A stretch of 64,000 bases of DNA from Fragilariopsis cylindrus CCMP1102 (GCA_900095095.1 FMBT01000348.1:124001-188000); one strand, 5' to 3'; shown: positions 44,972 to 56,159, counted from the stretch's first letter. Notes: generated from the letters alone by a model not told the origin. Program-made: numbers and translations.

Positions 44972-46744
44972 ATGAATTTACTTATTATATCGACGTTATT
45001 CTTCCTCGACAACATCCATAATTTTCCATATAATCATTATGCCGGAGCCTTTGTCATTCGCGAGTGCAATATCGTTAAACGGCAATGGCGAGAACAAGAA
45101 ACGACAAAGAGCGACCGTCATATCATTTTCGGTACTTGTAAAGCAGGAAGAAATAGAATAATCAATTCACATACAAATTCTCGTACTAAAACATCGTCAT
45201 TAGGAACGACAATACTTTTCGATAGTCTCATCACCGATCAGGAGAATGAGCTAACTCTAACACGCGAGCAAGTTGAGACCGACCCAGGGAACATTATAAC
45301 ATCCACGATAACAAATGATACGACGGCAACAGCATCTGAAACGAAATCTAGTAATTCTCGAATCGAGGTGGTTATGCTTAACGAAACATCAGTTGTATCA
45401 TTAAAGCAAGATATCATCACCGCATCCAACAACGACAAACCGTTGCCTACCGTCAATGGAGGCTTCTCACATACCACAACCAGTCGAGCCAAAATTTCTG
45501 CGGCAAATAAGGGTAAGGTACCATGGAACAAGGGCAAGCCGCGATCTGAAGAGGTTAAGGCCCGTATTGCTGCAGGAGTGCGAGCAAAGAATCGTGAACG
45601 ATTTTTGGAAAAGGTAGCGGGTATGGGTCTGACCGAGGAAGAATACGAGGCCCAGAAAAGGGAAAAACGACGAATTAGAGATGAAGATCGACGTGCTCGT
45701 CGAACTGTCAATGGAGGTTATCGTCCAACAGAAGAAACCAAGAAAAAGATTTCGCAAATTCTAAAGGAAAAACACGCCAAAGGAGAGGTAAAACCACGGT
45801 CTAAGATAGACCCCAGCAAGGTCCGGAAAGGATTTACGCATTCAGAAGAAACAAGGAAAAAGATCTCCGAGTCTCTCCGAAAGCGGTGGCGGGACGATGA
45901 AGGATTTCGAACAAGTATGAAAAAGTCCTATAGTTCCCGCGAAGATGTTCGTAAAAGAATATCGCTATCGCTAAAAAAAAAGTGGCAAGATCCGGAATTT
46001 CGTAACACAATGATGGAGAAAATGTCGGAGCGAAAATCAGGTAAAGACGCTATGAATTACAATAAGAGTCACAGGAAAAAAATTTCCGATGCGATGAAAC
46101 TTAAGTGGCAAGATGCTAGCTACAGAGAAAAAACAACGTCATCCATTCAAAAAGCCGTCAGAAGTCGGAAGGCAACAACATCAACGGGAAAACAAAAAAG
46201 TCATAATGCAAGTGTAGCAAGTAAATCAAAAATTGAAAACAATACAAGTGTTGCACAGAAATTGCAGGTCAACGGAACACGGAAATTGCAAATGATCGAA
46301 CCATTGACGGCAATAGATATTACAAAGCGAAAAAGTAAGGAAGCACCACGCAAGAGAGCCGTTACTGCCAGAGTTATCGGCAAGGAGAAGGAGGATGTAA
46401 CAGTCATGGCACCGGCAGGGAAACGTAAGTCTAACCCAAACAAAGTAAAGGGATCAGGAGCCGTATCTTCTTCTACCCTTGTTAGTCTCAATAGTGAGGA
46501 TAAAGCTCCTATAGAAAAGGAAGGGAAGAAGAAAAAGAAGAAAGAAAAGGACGGAAGTGTCAATCGGTTAAGAGAGGAGCGACGAGATCTATTTGACCTT
46601 CTGTATGGTGATGAAGATATAGATGATGATAAAGACGGGGATGAGGGAAATATGCTATCCGAATCTTTATCAACAAGAGAAAGAATGTTGATTGGCGACG
46701 AAGACTTGGATGCATTTGATCCCTATGGTTTAGATGACTACTAA
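44972..46744 (+). CDS. Plastid-targeted protein with tandem NUMOD3-like DNA-binding motifs
   Basis: A single exon. I choose the ATG at 44972 because it starts a signal peptide (MNLLIISTLFFLDNIHNF) followed by YAGAFVIRE, a plastid cleavage motif; an in-frame ATG at 44915 is the alternative. The product is 590 residues. From about residue 165 there are five or six copies of a short helix motif of the NUMOD3 type: SRAKISAANKGKVPWNKGK, TEETKKKISQILKEK, SEETRKKISESLRKRW, REDVRKRISLSLKKKWQDP and SHRKKISDAMKLKWQD. NUMOD3 normally accompanies GIY-YIG or HNH homing endonucleases, but no nuclease domain is visible here. The C-terminus is Lys-rich, then acidic (DIDDDKDGDEGN). Sequence-specific DNA binding in the plastid is the likely role, by inference. 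Confidence 0.8.
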   Translation: MNLLIISTLFFLDNIHNFPYNHYAGAFVIRECNIVKRQWREQETTKSDRHIIFGTCKAGRNRIINSHTNSRTKTSSLGTTILFDSLITDQENELTLTREQVETDPGNIITSTITNDTTATASETKSSNSRIEVVMLNETSVVSLKQDIITASNNDKPLPTVNGGFSHTTTSRAKISAANKGKVPWNKGKPRSEEVKARIAAGVRAKNRERFLEKVAGMGLTEEEYEAQKREKRRIRDEDRRARRTVNGGYRPTEETKKKISQILKEKHAKGEVKPRSKIDPSKVRKGFTHSEETRKKISESLRKRWRDDEGFRTSMKKSYSSREDVRKRISLSLKKKWQDPEFRNTMMEKMSERKSGKDAMNYNKSHRKKISDAMKLKWQDASYREKTTSSIQKAVRSRKATTSTGKQKSHNASVASKSKIENNTSVAQKLQVNGTRKLQMIEPLTAIDITKRKSKEAPRKRAVTARVIGKEKEDVTVMAPAGKRKSNPNKVKGSGAVSSSTLVSLNSEDKAPIEKEGKKKKKKEKDGSVNRLREERRDLFDLLYGDEDIDDDKDGDEGNMLSESLSTRERMLIGDEDLDAFDPYGLDDY

Positions 46745-46870
46745 TAAATGGAGAGATCGTAACACGCATTCAATAAATCACACCTTCAACTCACGTATAA
46801 GCTAATAATATATCATACTATTCCATCTATGAAATTTCGTTTATCTCGTTCCTTTCTATTTGTTTCTACT

Positions 46871-47701
46871 TTATGTAAATGAACTGAATCCCATCATTTT
46901 CATCATATCTTGATCTGCTTGCTCATCTGCAATTTCCTCAACTACGAGACCATCACCTGTACTATCTTCGTTTATATCAACTGTAGATTTAGCTGCTTTT
47001 CTTTCTTTTTTCCTTTCCTTTCTTTCGCGTTTTCGCTCCTCTTTTCGTCTCTTCAGCTCATCGTCCTTGGCCTTAACTATTATATTAAAAGTTTCCTCTT
47101 CATCTTCTAACAAGTCATCAAACGCTGCAGCTTGTGAAGATTTTTCTTTTTCCTTCACCAACGAAGCTAATCTGGCGCGGCAATCGTCTGTGGTAGATTT
47201 CGCAACTCTCATCGAGTAACCAAGTGCCCGATTATGTTTTTTCCCATTAATATGATCCAAGTACGTCAGGGAGTCTCTCAGAAAGCAATCACAAACTTTG
47301 CAATGCCATCCAACCCCTGACTTAGTCACTGCATTATCCTTGTTCACCAAGGCCCCATCACTCACTGCAGACTTGGTCGTTGCAGTCGCTTCGGGATTTA
47401 CAATCTCTACGGATCCTATTTTTGCGTCCAAACTCTCTATTTTGTCTGTTCGCGCCTTTAAAAAGGCCCGTTTTGACAGTTGGGGGCCCATCGCACCAGC
47501 TTCAGCGGGAACGAATTCTTCTCGCCTTTCTCCCTCTCCGGTTGATTCGTTATTTGCGTCGGTGACTTTTCGCTTCTCATTGTTGATGTTGATACCCGCC
47601 TCATTATTGGCTCGATCTTGCGCTCGTTTCTCATATGCTTCCAAATCCCACGTCCTTCTGGAAACATTGGCCACTTGTTTGTAATTCAAGTCGGTTGACA
47701 T
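46871..47701 (-). CDS. ZMAT2: U4/U6.U5 tri-snRNP protein Snu23/ZMAT2
   Basis: A single exon of 276 residues. The N-terminus has RRTWDLEAYEKRAQDRA, as in the Snu23 family. The matrin-type C2H2 zinc finger reads WHCKVCDCFLRDS and YLDHINGKKHNRALG, with Cys-x2-Cys and His-x5-His ligands, followed by SMRVAKSTTDDCRARL. The C-terminal half is a basic helix (RRKEERKRERKERKKERK), and the end DMMKMMGFSSF matches the conserved tail of ZMAT2. The protein enters the spliceosome with the tri-snRNP and leaves around B-complex activation. The middle linker (about residues 45-130) is longer and less conserved. It shares a 472-base divergent promoter with the Arp10-like gene. Confidence 0.92.
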   Translation of the reverse strand: MSTDLNYKQVANVSRRTWDLEAYEKRAQDRANNEAGININNEKRKVTDANNESTGEGERREEFVPAEAGAMGPQLSKRAFLKARTDKIESLDAKIGSVEIVNPEATATTKSAVSDGALVNKDNAVTKSGVGWHCKVCDCFLRDSLTYLDHINGKKHNRALGYSMRVAKSTTDDCRARLASLVKEKEKSSQAAAFDDLLEDEEETFNIIVKAKDDELKRRKEERKRERKERKKERKAAKSTVDINEDSTGDGLVVEEIADEQADQDMMKMMGFSSFT

Positions 47702-48173
47702 GATGATGCCGATTTTGAAACAATGCGCTACTAGTACGTCTTTTTTTAAGTCAGTTGTTATATTTTAATCTACAGTAGAAGGCCGTCTAGGAACTGTACA
47801 TGGTACTGTACCTTTTTTACATTTAGTTTTCTAGCTACTGTACTATTACAAGCTCATCTGGGTCAGCCCTTTTTTCGACAAAAGAAACAAATTCTCGGAC
47901 CCCAGATGAAAGCTAGATATTAATTAATAAGTACAGTCGTCGAATAGTGTAAGCTAGAAAGGACTATATGGCTCATAGGTACAGTATGTAAGTCCTAAGT
48001 ATGCATAGTACGTGTACCTCAGTTCAACATTTCATAACTTTTAACACAATAATTTAAAATTGACAATTTAACAATACAAATATGATAATTATTGGCAACA
48101 TTCAACATAAACAGCGACAGCATAATAATACCGTAATAATAATAGTAACAGTAATAACAGCAACAACTTTAAG
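47702..48173. promoter_or_regulatory. Divergent promoter with four TACTGTA/TACAGTA motifs
   Basis: A 472-base region between the Snu23 and Arp10-like starts. Motifs lie at 47771 (TACAGTA), 47804 and 47836 (TACTGTA) and 47980 (TACAGTA). Further GTACTGTAC-like words surround them. Confidence 0.45.
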
Positions 48174-49283
48174 ATGACGGCTACCACTACTACTGCTAGT
48201 ACTCGTGTCGGTCGTTTGACTTCATCAACAGTATCCTCATCAAAAGCATTTCGCATTGAACCCGTCCCAATTATTTTGGATATCGGATCGACAAACGTAC
48301 GAGTTGGATATGCAGGAAATTCTCGTCCGCAGCATTTGATCAACATGGATAATGCAATTTTTGAGAACGAATATCAGTACGAAGTTAAATCTACTAAAGC
48401 CTCCGACGCTAGCAAAGAACGCAACAATAAAAAGAGCAAAACAAAAACCGAATCGGAATGGTATCTTATATTGTCGCCGTTGATCGAACGAGTCTTTGAC
48501 GGTTTAATGTGCAAACCACGGCGCGTAGTTTGTTTGTACAGCAACAAACGGTACGCACCGTTGTCTTTTCAAAAGGCGATCCAGCAACATTTGTGGAATC
48601 GTGGCGTCCCGGCGATGGTGGAACTAGACCAACTTCAGTGTTTACCCATTTCCCAAGGCTGGAAACGTGGATTGGTTGTCCAAATCTCACGGGAGGAAGC
48701 CGTATGTATTTGCCATGCTGACGGTCAATTGCTTCCTTATACCTACCAAATGATTCCCTCTGGTGGATATAAGAACTGGTTACAGCCCCAAACGATAGAT
48801 GGGAAAACTGAATATGTACTACCTCAGAGAGATTCAAAAGATAACAAGAATGACGACGATGCGTCAATGTCGTCTCTTGTGTCCGCCATCTTGAGCTGTT
48901 TGCAGTCATGCCCACGCGATTTAAGATTGCACGTTGCGAAAAATGTACTCTTTTGTGGAGATGGCGTATTCCTCCTACCAGATCTGCCTCGAAGAGCTAT
49001 GAAACGCGTTCAAGATATTTTACAAAATAACAAGCACGACAAAGAAGGGAATGACGAATACAACAGCATGGTGATTGATATCAACTTTGCTAGCGTACCG
49101 ATCAATGTGACGAGTCTTCGACCATTGGCGTCGAGTTTATCCCTAATTTCGTGTGCCCCATATCGAGCCGACTGGATCTGTTGGGTGGGCGCATCTTTGT
49201 GGGTTTCTGTTTGGAACAAGTACAGCGATGAAGAAACACCGATTCCGTGGAAATATTACACTTTAGAAGGAGGATTTCAATAG
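48174..49283 (+). CDS. Actin-related protein, Arp10/Arp11-like (dynactin pointed end)
   Basis: A single exon of 369 residues from MTATTTTAST. The actin phosphate-1 motif is seen at PIILDIGSTNVRVGYAGNSR, a second strand at GLVVQISREEAVC, and the adenosine-site region at NVLFCGDGVFLLPDLPRR. The C-terminal ADWICWVGASLWVS replaces actin's W-I-G-G-S. The piece CLQSCPRDLRLHVAKNVLF and the early PRRVVCLYSNKRY resemble Arp10/Arp11 of dynactin rather than conventional actin or Arp2/3. Many nucleotide-pocket residues are changed, so ATP binding may be weak. Arp10 caps the short filament of dynactin and helps attach cargo to dynein. Another divergent Arp is possible. Confidence 0.65.
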   Translation: MTATTTTASTRVGRLTSSTVSSSKAFRIEPVPIILDIGSTNVRVGYAGNSRPQHLINMDNAIFENEYQYEVKSTKASDASKERNNKKSKTKTESEWYLILSPLIERVFDGLMCKPRRVVCLYSNKRYAPLSFQKAIQQHLWNRGVPAMVELDQLQCLPISQGWKRGLVVQISREEAVCICHADGQLLPYTYQMIPSGGYKNWLQPQTIDGKTEYVLPQRDSKDNKNDDDASMSSLVSAILSCLQSCPRDLRLHVAKNVLFCGDGVFLLPDLPRRAMKRVQDILQNNKHDKEGNDEYNSMVIDINFASVPINVTSLRPLASSLSLISCAPYRADWICWVGASLWVSVWNKYSDEETPIPWKYYTLEGGFQ

Positions 49284-49584
49284 CATACTATAAAAAGATG
49301 GATCGTTTCCAATTATTTTAGTGGGGTTATAATCTGATTTGAAGATTTTCATCTTTAAAATATAATATAATATAATATGTGTGTGTGTATGTGTGTATGT
49401 GTGTGTGTACTGTAGCATTCTAGATGTTACCACACGTCATGATGAGCAAAGATTGTACTAGTATATTAATTTATTTTTAATTCTCGGAATTTGATAACAG
49501 CATTGGTGGGATACCACCCATGCGAACTATTTGAGGAGATGATCGTGATATTTTGAAACCGTATGTTCTTGCCAGCAACTACAC
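49284..49584. other. Intergenic stretch with a GT microsatellite
   Basis: 3' flank of the Arp10-like gene. A (GT)n run with interruptions spans about 49379-49410; no gene seen. Confidence 0.5.
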
Positions 49585-49722
49585 TTATTTGGCGTTTTTT
49601 TCGCTTGATTTGGAAGGAACAAAAGAGTGATACTCTCCTAAAGTCGTATGGTCCGTGGCTGACACAGCGTTCTTCACAACTCTCCCCCTGCTGCTGTTAG
49701 CACTCCTCGCAATTTTAGGCAT
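49585..49722 (-). CDS. Possible small gene of 45 residues
   Basis: From ATG 49722: MPKIARSANSSRGRVVKNAV, then SATDHTTLGEYHSF and a lysine-rich end. It is basic, with no signal and no recognised family. Two TACTGTA motifs at 49782 and 49792 lie 60-76 bases upstream, as at other gene starts here, which is the main reason to list it. It could be a first exon or a chance frame. Confidence 0.3.
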   Translation of the reverse strand: MPKIARSANSSRGRVVKNAVSATDHTTLGEYHSFVPSKSSEKNAK

Positions 49723-49781
49723 TTTGAAATAACAAAAATAACGATATCGACAATACGACTGCATTTTACTGCTCTAGCTAG

Positions 49782-49798
49782 TACTGTACAATACTGTA
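49782..49798. promoter_or_regulatory. Double TACTGTA motif between divergent starts
   Basis: TACTGTA at 49782-49788 and 49792-49798, between the small minus-strand ORF and the RRM gene at 50067. A regulatory role is inferred from recurrence. Confidence 0.4.
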
Positions 49799-50066
49799 CC
49801 ATAGGAACACTTCTTTACCCAACCATGATTGGGGCGCGCTTTCCTCTCTCTTAAGTAAATAATACTTAGAAGAACAAATTTATACTTGTTCGTCTGTCAT
49901 GTCACTCGACACACTACCACTCATCGTTTTTTTTTTTCGGACGAAAAAAACCTGAGATATTATTAGGTCGCCCTTTGTTTGTTCTCAGTTCTTAATACAC
50001 GCTAACACCTTGAGTGACCCTCACAAAAAAAACCTGTTCTTGAAAAGGAAAGCATCTCACATCATC

Positions 50067-51469
50067 ATGGTGGGCAAAAAATCAGCTGCACAGCTTCGTC
50101 GTTTGGAGAAAAGAGCCGAAATACGGGGTGAAAAATATGAAGCTCCCGAGTATCCATCTAACCAAGACATAGACGAGAATAAAAAAGTCGTGACGGCAAA
50201 ATCCCCTCCGGCGATCGAAAGTATTGAAGATCAACCTGCCAAATGTGCCGACAGTGATGCATCGCCCGATCCCATAAATCGTCAACTTGCCGCAGCCAAA
50301 AAGCTTGAAAGCGAGCTCAATCGCATCGATAAAGATAAAGATATGAAATCGAAAGACCGACGTAGTGCAAAGCGAAAAGCAGAAGCGATTGCGACAGAGG
50401 AAAGCGGATTGAGTGCCGAAGAATTAGTGGATTGGTACAAAAAGAACAAAGTCCAAAATGACAAGAAGGAAGAATCGAAGGGAAATCGTCGTAGCCGTGA
50501 TCCTCTTATTGCTTTCGTTGGTCAACTCTCGTATGAAACCACGATAGACGACTTGTTTGGACATATTCACTCTCTTTTAGGCGATGATTATCCAGTTTCC
50601 AAAGAAATGGTCAAGATTCGGATACTAACTGACGCGAAAACACAAAGGTCTCGAGGAATGGCATTCGTTGAAATTACTAATGGAGACCCGGAATTTTTAT
50701 ACGCCCTCTTAACGCTTCATCAGACGATGTTAAAGGGTCGTCGCATAAATATCGAACGATCAGCTGGCGGCAAAAAACACAGCGAGGCTCGCAAAACGAA
50801 ATTAGATCATTATCGAAAGGAACAAGAGTCACACTTTGCAGAAGTTGTCGAAAAAATCTTCTCTGAGTACAAAAAGACAGGGGAATTAAGAGAAAACGAA
50901 TTGGTAAGTTAGATGGTACTATAGTTGTCATAATCCTTGTTTAGGATTATGACAAATTACGGGCACAAAATCTTGCCCCCGGTAAAACAAAATGCATCCT
51001 TTCTCATTACTGCAATTTATATTATTTCTGTTTTTCACAGGACGAGGGAGTTATTACTGTTTTGAAAAGGCATGCGGGTCCTGTAGTTCATGCGGCAATT
51101 GCTGAGTATATTGAAAAAGGAGGAAGAGATATGAATAACCCAAGTGCTTATTTAACTTTTCTTGTTACGAAGTTCGCAAAAGAAGGGATTCATGATGTGG
51201 AGGATACAGGAAGAACCAAGAAAAAGTCTGACCCAAGTAAGAAACGAAAAGATTCTTCTTCTTCTTCTGTCGAAAATAAAGATAGCAAACGTAGTAAGCC
51301 ATGGACAAATTCTGAAATTGATATGTCGATAAGTCACCAGACGTCTGATTCAATAAAGCCAATAAATGGAAACAGCGAGCAAATTTCTTCGAAAGACCTT
51401 TCCTCAATTTTTCCTTCATCTCAGCGTGGTAGGGGTAGGGGCTATATGCAAAATGTTCGAAGAAGATAA
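50067..51469 (+). CDS. RRM-domain RNA-binding protein
   Basis: Two exons: 50067-50903 and 51041-51469, in frame, 421 residues. The start is the ATG of MVGKKSAAQLRRLEKRAE; an earlier reading frame has no ATG. One RNA recognition motif occupies about residues 148-232: RNP2 is IAFVGQLS and RNP1 is SRGMAFVEI. The region before is Lys/Glu-rich with coiled-coil character. After the RRM a helical domain spans the intron (EVVEKIFSEYKKTGEL; VLKRHAGPVVHAAIAEYIEK). The C-terminus is Ser-rich and ends in RGRGRGYMQNVRRR, an RG-type tail common in nucleolar and RNA-handling proteins. The specific RNA target is unknown. No ortholog name can be assigned with confidence. Confidence 0.82.
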
Positions 51470-51798
51470 TTAAATTTTTCACGAAGTAGTCCCGTAACAT
51501 GTTTTCTAAAGAATTGTATATCCAACGCGTCTATCTCGTTTTGCAATGGTAATCTTGTGGAGAGCGTCCTTCTTATCTACGTAATCAGCCAGAATGATTT
51601 AGGAACGTATATCCCCTGATGAATAAAGAAAGAAAATATCTCCCTTACATGTCTAGCAGTAGAAGTACACTGATAATGTATAACTGTAGCTTCCTATTAT
51701 TATGTTTATATTCTGATAGAGTAGTTACTGAGTCGTATTTTGCAGTCTCTACCTATTCTTGGCTGTTATTTCTCATATTATGAGCGCAAACTGAATTT
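51470..51798. other. Short intergenic region between convergent genes
   Basis: 3' flanks of the RRM gene and the translocator; nothing else seen. Confidence 0.5.
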
Positions 51799-53611
51799 TT
51801 ATCTCCTTCCTCTCCCTTTCGTAGGGCGTCCCTTTTTCGAGGGGGGATCCTTGCTTTCCAATGACTCATAATATTGCTTGGTGAGGCTGTACAAAAGGAC
51901 ACCTGAGATACCAACAGCTGAACCGATTCCTGCTTGCATGGAGATTGGGTTGCGGAATACTAATACAGATGCAACTAAAATGAAGACTCTCTTCATTGTA
52001 TTACCGACTGCTAACGTTACAGGATGAACGCTGTTCAATTAAATGCAAGAGAGAAAAAAAAATGAGAGTGAGCGAGTGAACGGATGGGGAAGGTAATGAT
52101 ATTTGTATGATGCCTCGAGGAAGATTTAACATACCTTCCAAGTGCCATATACATCACCTCGTTATTAAGGTAATGGAAAAGTCCCGAGATAAAAATTGCT
52201 CGCACAAACTGGGATTTGCTTTCGACTTGTTCCATGGCAGCTAACCAAAGTGCAGAAAATCCTGAACCCTCCCGAATCAACGCCACAGGAATAGATAGTA
52301 AAAAGGCTGTAACGGTTACAAGACCAAACATGTTTGGAGCAGTTAAATTAGTTCCAGTTGCCTTGCCAGATTGTAGCGCCGATTTTGACAGGACAGCTCG
52401 CAACGCAAAGAATAAGTTGCTTGCCATAGCTGCTCCAAAGGCTAACCAGGAAAAGTTACTGTTACCGTCATTATTAGTATTTTATAGATAAGGAAATGAG
52501 TCGTGTGAGAAAATTCAACATCAAACGACAAAAGAAAGCGACCGAATCACTCATCATCTTTAATGCGTGCGTATCTTCCTTCTCGAAACTTACAGTTCTT
52601 TAAGGCAGGCGTATCCAACTCCGCCAACTACAGGAATCAATGTAGCGTAGACTTGGGGTTTCATCCATGAATTAAAGTAGAACCCAGAAACGATGGCACT
52701 AAAGAATGGTTCGACAGCTTTGACGATGTGGGAAAAAGATACTGGGCCTGCCTGAAGAGAAATCTGTTTTGGTATTTGGGTTTAGTTGTAGTTATATATC
52801 AACATTCGAGTTTAATAGAAGTTCATAAAATAAAGGAGTAAATTGTGCGAGACAACCAGTGAGGAATACATCTTTCTTCTTCTTTTTTATACTTAGATCA
52901 TGATCTTATTTCTTTTGTACTTACCATCGTTGATAATTGCCCAAGCATATGATACGCACCAACAGAGGCGACGGCTTTTGTACCGCCCGCTGTCAATTTT
53001 GGAAAAGGACGAAATTTGAATATCCAGACGAGGGCACAGTAAAGAGCACCGATTCCAAACTGTATGGATCCCACAATCAAGGGAGCTGGAAGTACATTCA
53101 ATACCTTTTTGTTGATGATATTATAAACCACGTTGAGCGCATACCAGGCAGCAAAGTATCCTCCAATTTCTAAGCGTTGCATTAGTCCACTTTCCAGTTC
53201 TCCACCTCGAACACGAATCCGACGTGCCTTGAGGGATCGCCGCATCGATGGCGACATGGTATTAATGACGGCATTGTGTGAGGCGTGGAGTGATTTTGTA
53301 ACAGTAGGTTCTGGGTAAAAGGCAGTAACAGTATCTACCACCACTTGAGCGGGACGATGATCAATGGTATTAGAACCTCGTGATTGCCTCTTCAGCGTTT
53401 TCTTGACGGTACGGATATATGTCTTACCGTCGCTGCTAACAATTGAAGGGGTAAGAACGAGTTGTAGAGTGGTAGCAGACCGTCTTGACTTCTTTTTCAA
53501 TTCAACGATGGACGCAATCTTTTGAATGGCAGCAACCGCCGAGGCAGATGCAAGAATGTAGCTAATTTTCCCAAGATCGAGAGTTTTCGAAGAAGCCTTG
53601 GAAAATATCAC
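51799..53611 (-). CDS. Triose-phosphate/phosphate translocator-like DMT transporter, 5' end uncertain
   Basis: Exons: about 53611-52925, 52763-52594, 52458-52135 and 52030-51799, in frame. After about 150 N-terminal residues the TPT/DMT fold begins: YFAAWYALNVVYNIINKK, then ISLQAGPVSFSHIVKAVEPF with the following FFSAIVSGF, then NFSWLAFGAAMASNLFFALR, and SVHPVTLAVGNTMKRVF with FRNPISMQAG. These are the ten-helix landmarks of the plastid phosphate translocator family, which exchanges phosphorylated sugars for phosphate across envelope membranes. The C-terminus is basic. The first frame has no ATG before the helices except at MSPSMRRS; the open region starts after a stop near 53620, so a first exon carrying the start and signal is probably missing or displaced. 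The substrate cannot be read from the sequence. Confidence 0.8.
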
Positions 53612-53909
53612 GGCTAGTATTCAGTGCGGAAGGTCGGAACACGAATCGGCAAACAAGCGAACAAATGTGAAGTTAGAGGGGGGAAGAAAAAAGAATAGAA
53701 CAAAACAAACCGAACGTTCGAGGGCATGACCAATACAAACTCGGGACCGGTATAAGTTCAAAAATTTAGCAAGTACAACTTCAGAATGGAACTACATTGT
53801 AGAACAAGAGCAAAAATCAAATCTAAACATGCAAAAGATATGTGGTCGGGATTACGAAAATCGCATATCAAACATACAATACGACACATGCAAACGAACG
53901 TTATAAAAT

Positions 53910-54326
53910 TTACATGAACGTCAAATGTAACAGCAAAGGGCACAGCAGTCGACTTCTCTTACTTTTCAATGTAACAGTCAAGGCCACAGTCAAAGCAGCG
54001 TACAATCCAATTTCTTTCTTCGTGTAATGTTGCAAATTATCCTTAAAATTTTCCACGATTTCTCGAGCTTCTTCTCCTATGTTCTGAGTCTTTGCCGAAA
54101 TATTTTTATACTCCCTCTTAGCTCGTTCTACCATAGTTTGAAGGTTAACATCAACAACCGAAGATTGGATCTTATTTTTGAGCATCAATCGAGTCTTCTT
54201 ATTATTACCTGGTGGACTATCTAAGACGACCCGAAAGTTACTGCTATTAGGAGAGGCCTTGCTAGCGGCTGTTGATCCAATAGCGACAGACAAGAATACT
54301 AGGAACCCGAGAATAAAAGATTTCAT
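53910..54326 (-). CDS. Small secreted or plastid-destined protein of unknown function
   Basis: From ATG 54326: MKSFILGFLVFLSVAIGSTA is a clear signal peptide. The mature part has a coiled-coil-like helix (MVERAKREYKNISAKTQNIG) and a second hydrophobic segment (LYAALTVALTVTL) before a short basic end. The product is 138 residues, single exon. No family is recognised. Four TACTGTA-type motifs lie 128-235 bases upstream (54453, 54471, 54549, 54554). Confidence 0.6.
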   Translation of the reverse strand: MKSFILGFLVFLSVAIGSTAASKASPNSSNFRVVLDSPPGNNKKTRLMLKNKIQSSVVDVNLQTMVERAKREYKNISAKTQNIGEEAREIVENFKDNLQHYTKKEIGLYAALTVALTVTLKSKRSRLLCPLLLHLTFM

Positions 54327-54452
54327 GATGACGAAAGTTGTTGTCAATGCGGCTCGCTGATGACAATTCTAATATTCTTCGTGTAGACGTTATTAGATTA
54401 TATCTAAACCGTTCTTGGTGTGTGATTTCGATATTGGTGATTGCAACGCGGG

Positions 54453-54560
54453 TACTGTATGTTGTATGCTTACTGTATGTATTGCATTTCAATTGCTTTC
54501 AATTCAAATCAATAAGCCGCGTCGTGAATTAACAATGCGGATTTCCGCTACAGTACTGTA
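54453..54560. promoter_or_regulatory. Cluster of four TACTGTA/TACAGTA motifs
   Basis: Positions 54453, 54471, 54549 and 54554; the last two overlap as the palindrome CTACAGTACTGTAG. They lie upstream of the small secreted protein gene. Confidence 0.4.
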
Positions 54561-56159
54561 GCTACCTGCTGGCCTACTGGGCAGCTACTAACCTAGCTAC
54601 TTCAAGTACTACTCGATCTAAATAGTTCCGTATTTAAAAATACGAAAATCCGCGCACTGGCGGGAAAATGAACTCTTAGATGATTGTTTATTACAATTTA
54701 TCATTTATTTCATTGGACCTACTTGTTTTTTGGTTTTATGGGTGGCGAAATTATGAGCAAAAAGGGGAGGGTACCAAGAATATTGGGCCTACTGTTAGCT
54801 AGTAGCCAATCAGCAAAACTAAATCAAAATTATGGAATTACATATGTGAGGAGATTAAAAAATTATCGAAGGTGTCTCCACATCATGTATGTGGAGATAA
54901 ACCACTATGCCTAGAATCTATCTAGATATCTTGATCATTTCAATCAATGTATGAAGGTTTCATTTCCTGTGCTCTTCTTTATTCTATGGAACTTAGTAAC
55001 TAGAAAGCAGAACAAACTCACTACAAAAAAAGCACAAAAGTAACTCTTGGTGGTAGTTGACAACACTTGTATTTTCAATTTGACTAGTCCATCTTTCTTC
55101 AATGTGCATTAAGTGTGTACAGAAGTGCACATAAAGTTGAATCTAGACGCATGGGTGAGCAGCTGGTGAATGTAAACAGGATCTCTGTGTATAGTATGTT
55201 GGTCATATTTGTGAAGAATATGTCATCATTAGTTCCTGCTGTCAACCATGACCAGCTTCTGCAGTTATCATTTCAAACAAAAGCCTACAGTGCAGTAGTA
55301 GGACTAGAAAGTGATTCTCCAAATCGTACCTCCCACACAATATGTAGTTCAAAAATATTGCAACAACAATAGTACTGTACAGCACAACAATACAAAGATT
55401 TTTCACACAATTTTTAGTCTGGTTTTAACAGCTAATATCTGTTAAGCATGTCCTCATAATCATGTAATATATAGAGTATCGAATCATTGCTGTAGCTCTG
55501 CTGTGTATACAAGAAGGCCTACTGTAGTATCCAATACTATTTGTTGACTACCAATTCCCATTTGTCTAGTGAAGAATTCTTTTTATCTGAAGGAGAACTT
55601 ATAAAAAATAGGTAGGCTGCCGGGAAGCATACTTAATAGTCATGCAGAACAAAAATAGGTAGAATACTGGTGACAAAATTATTATAGACTGCTTTGATTC
55701 AACTGCCGATTAATTATTGCCAACTCCTCTTGCTAAGTTAGTTGTGTTCTTTGTCGACATGAAGGAGTTGCTCCTATTGTACTAGTAAACTGTACTACAG
55801 TGTTACTCCTACACAGATTTACTAAGGGCAATAATGTTCGCGCGTGCACGCACACAGTCCCACGACTAAATGCGTTTGCTTTAAATTTTTGAACAGAAAT
55901 GTATCACGGACTCTCCGTTTTGTCTTAGTTCATCTCTATCTCTCATCCAATAGAATACCAGCACTTAAGGCGTAATAAGGATAGATACGGCCTACGAAAC
56001 AAATATTGACAGAGAGGTGCATAGAACGCGACGTATAAAGCACACACACAATTGTTGAGTTGAGTGTAGCATAGACAGTAGTTGAGCACAGAACGAGCAA
56101 CAATAATAAGTACAATACGATCGACATACACACATACCGTAACGCAAAATTATAAGATA
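54561..56159. other. Intergenic stretch without a supported gene
   Basis: About 1.6 kb. An 85-codon open piece at 55115-55372 has no ATG near its start and no motif; it may be decayed repeat. An ACTGTAC word occurs near 55373. Nothing else is recognised. Confidence 0.45.

Noticed and set aside
55115-55372. 85-codon open frame in the 54.6-56.2 kb gap
   Set aside because: It starts from a non-ATG codon and shows no motif, signal or splice context.
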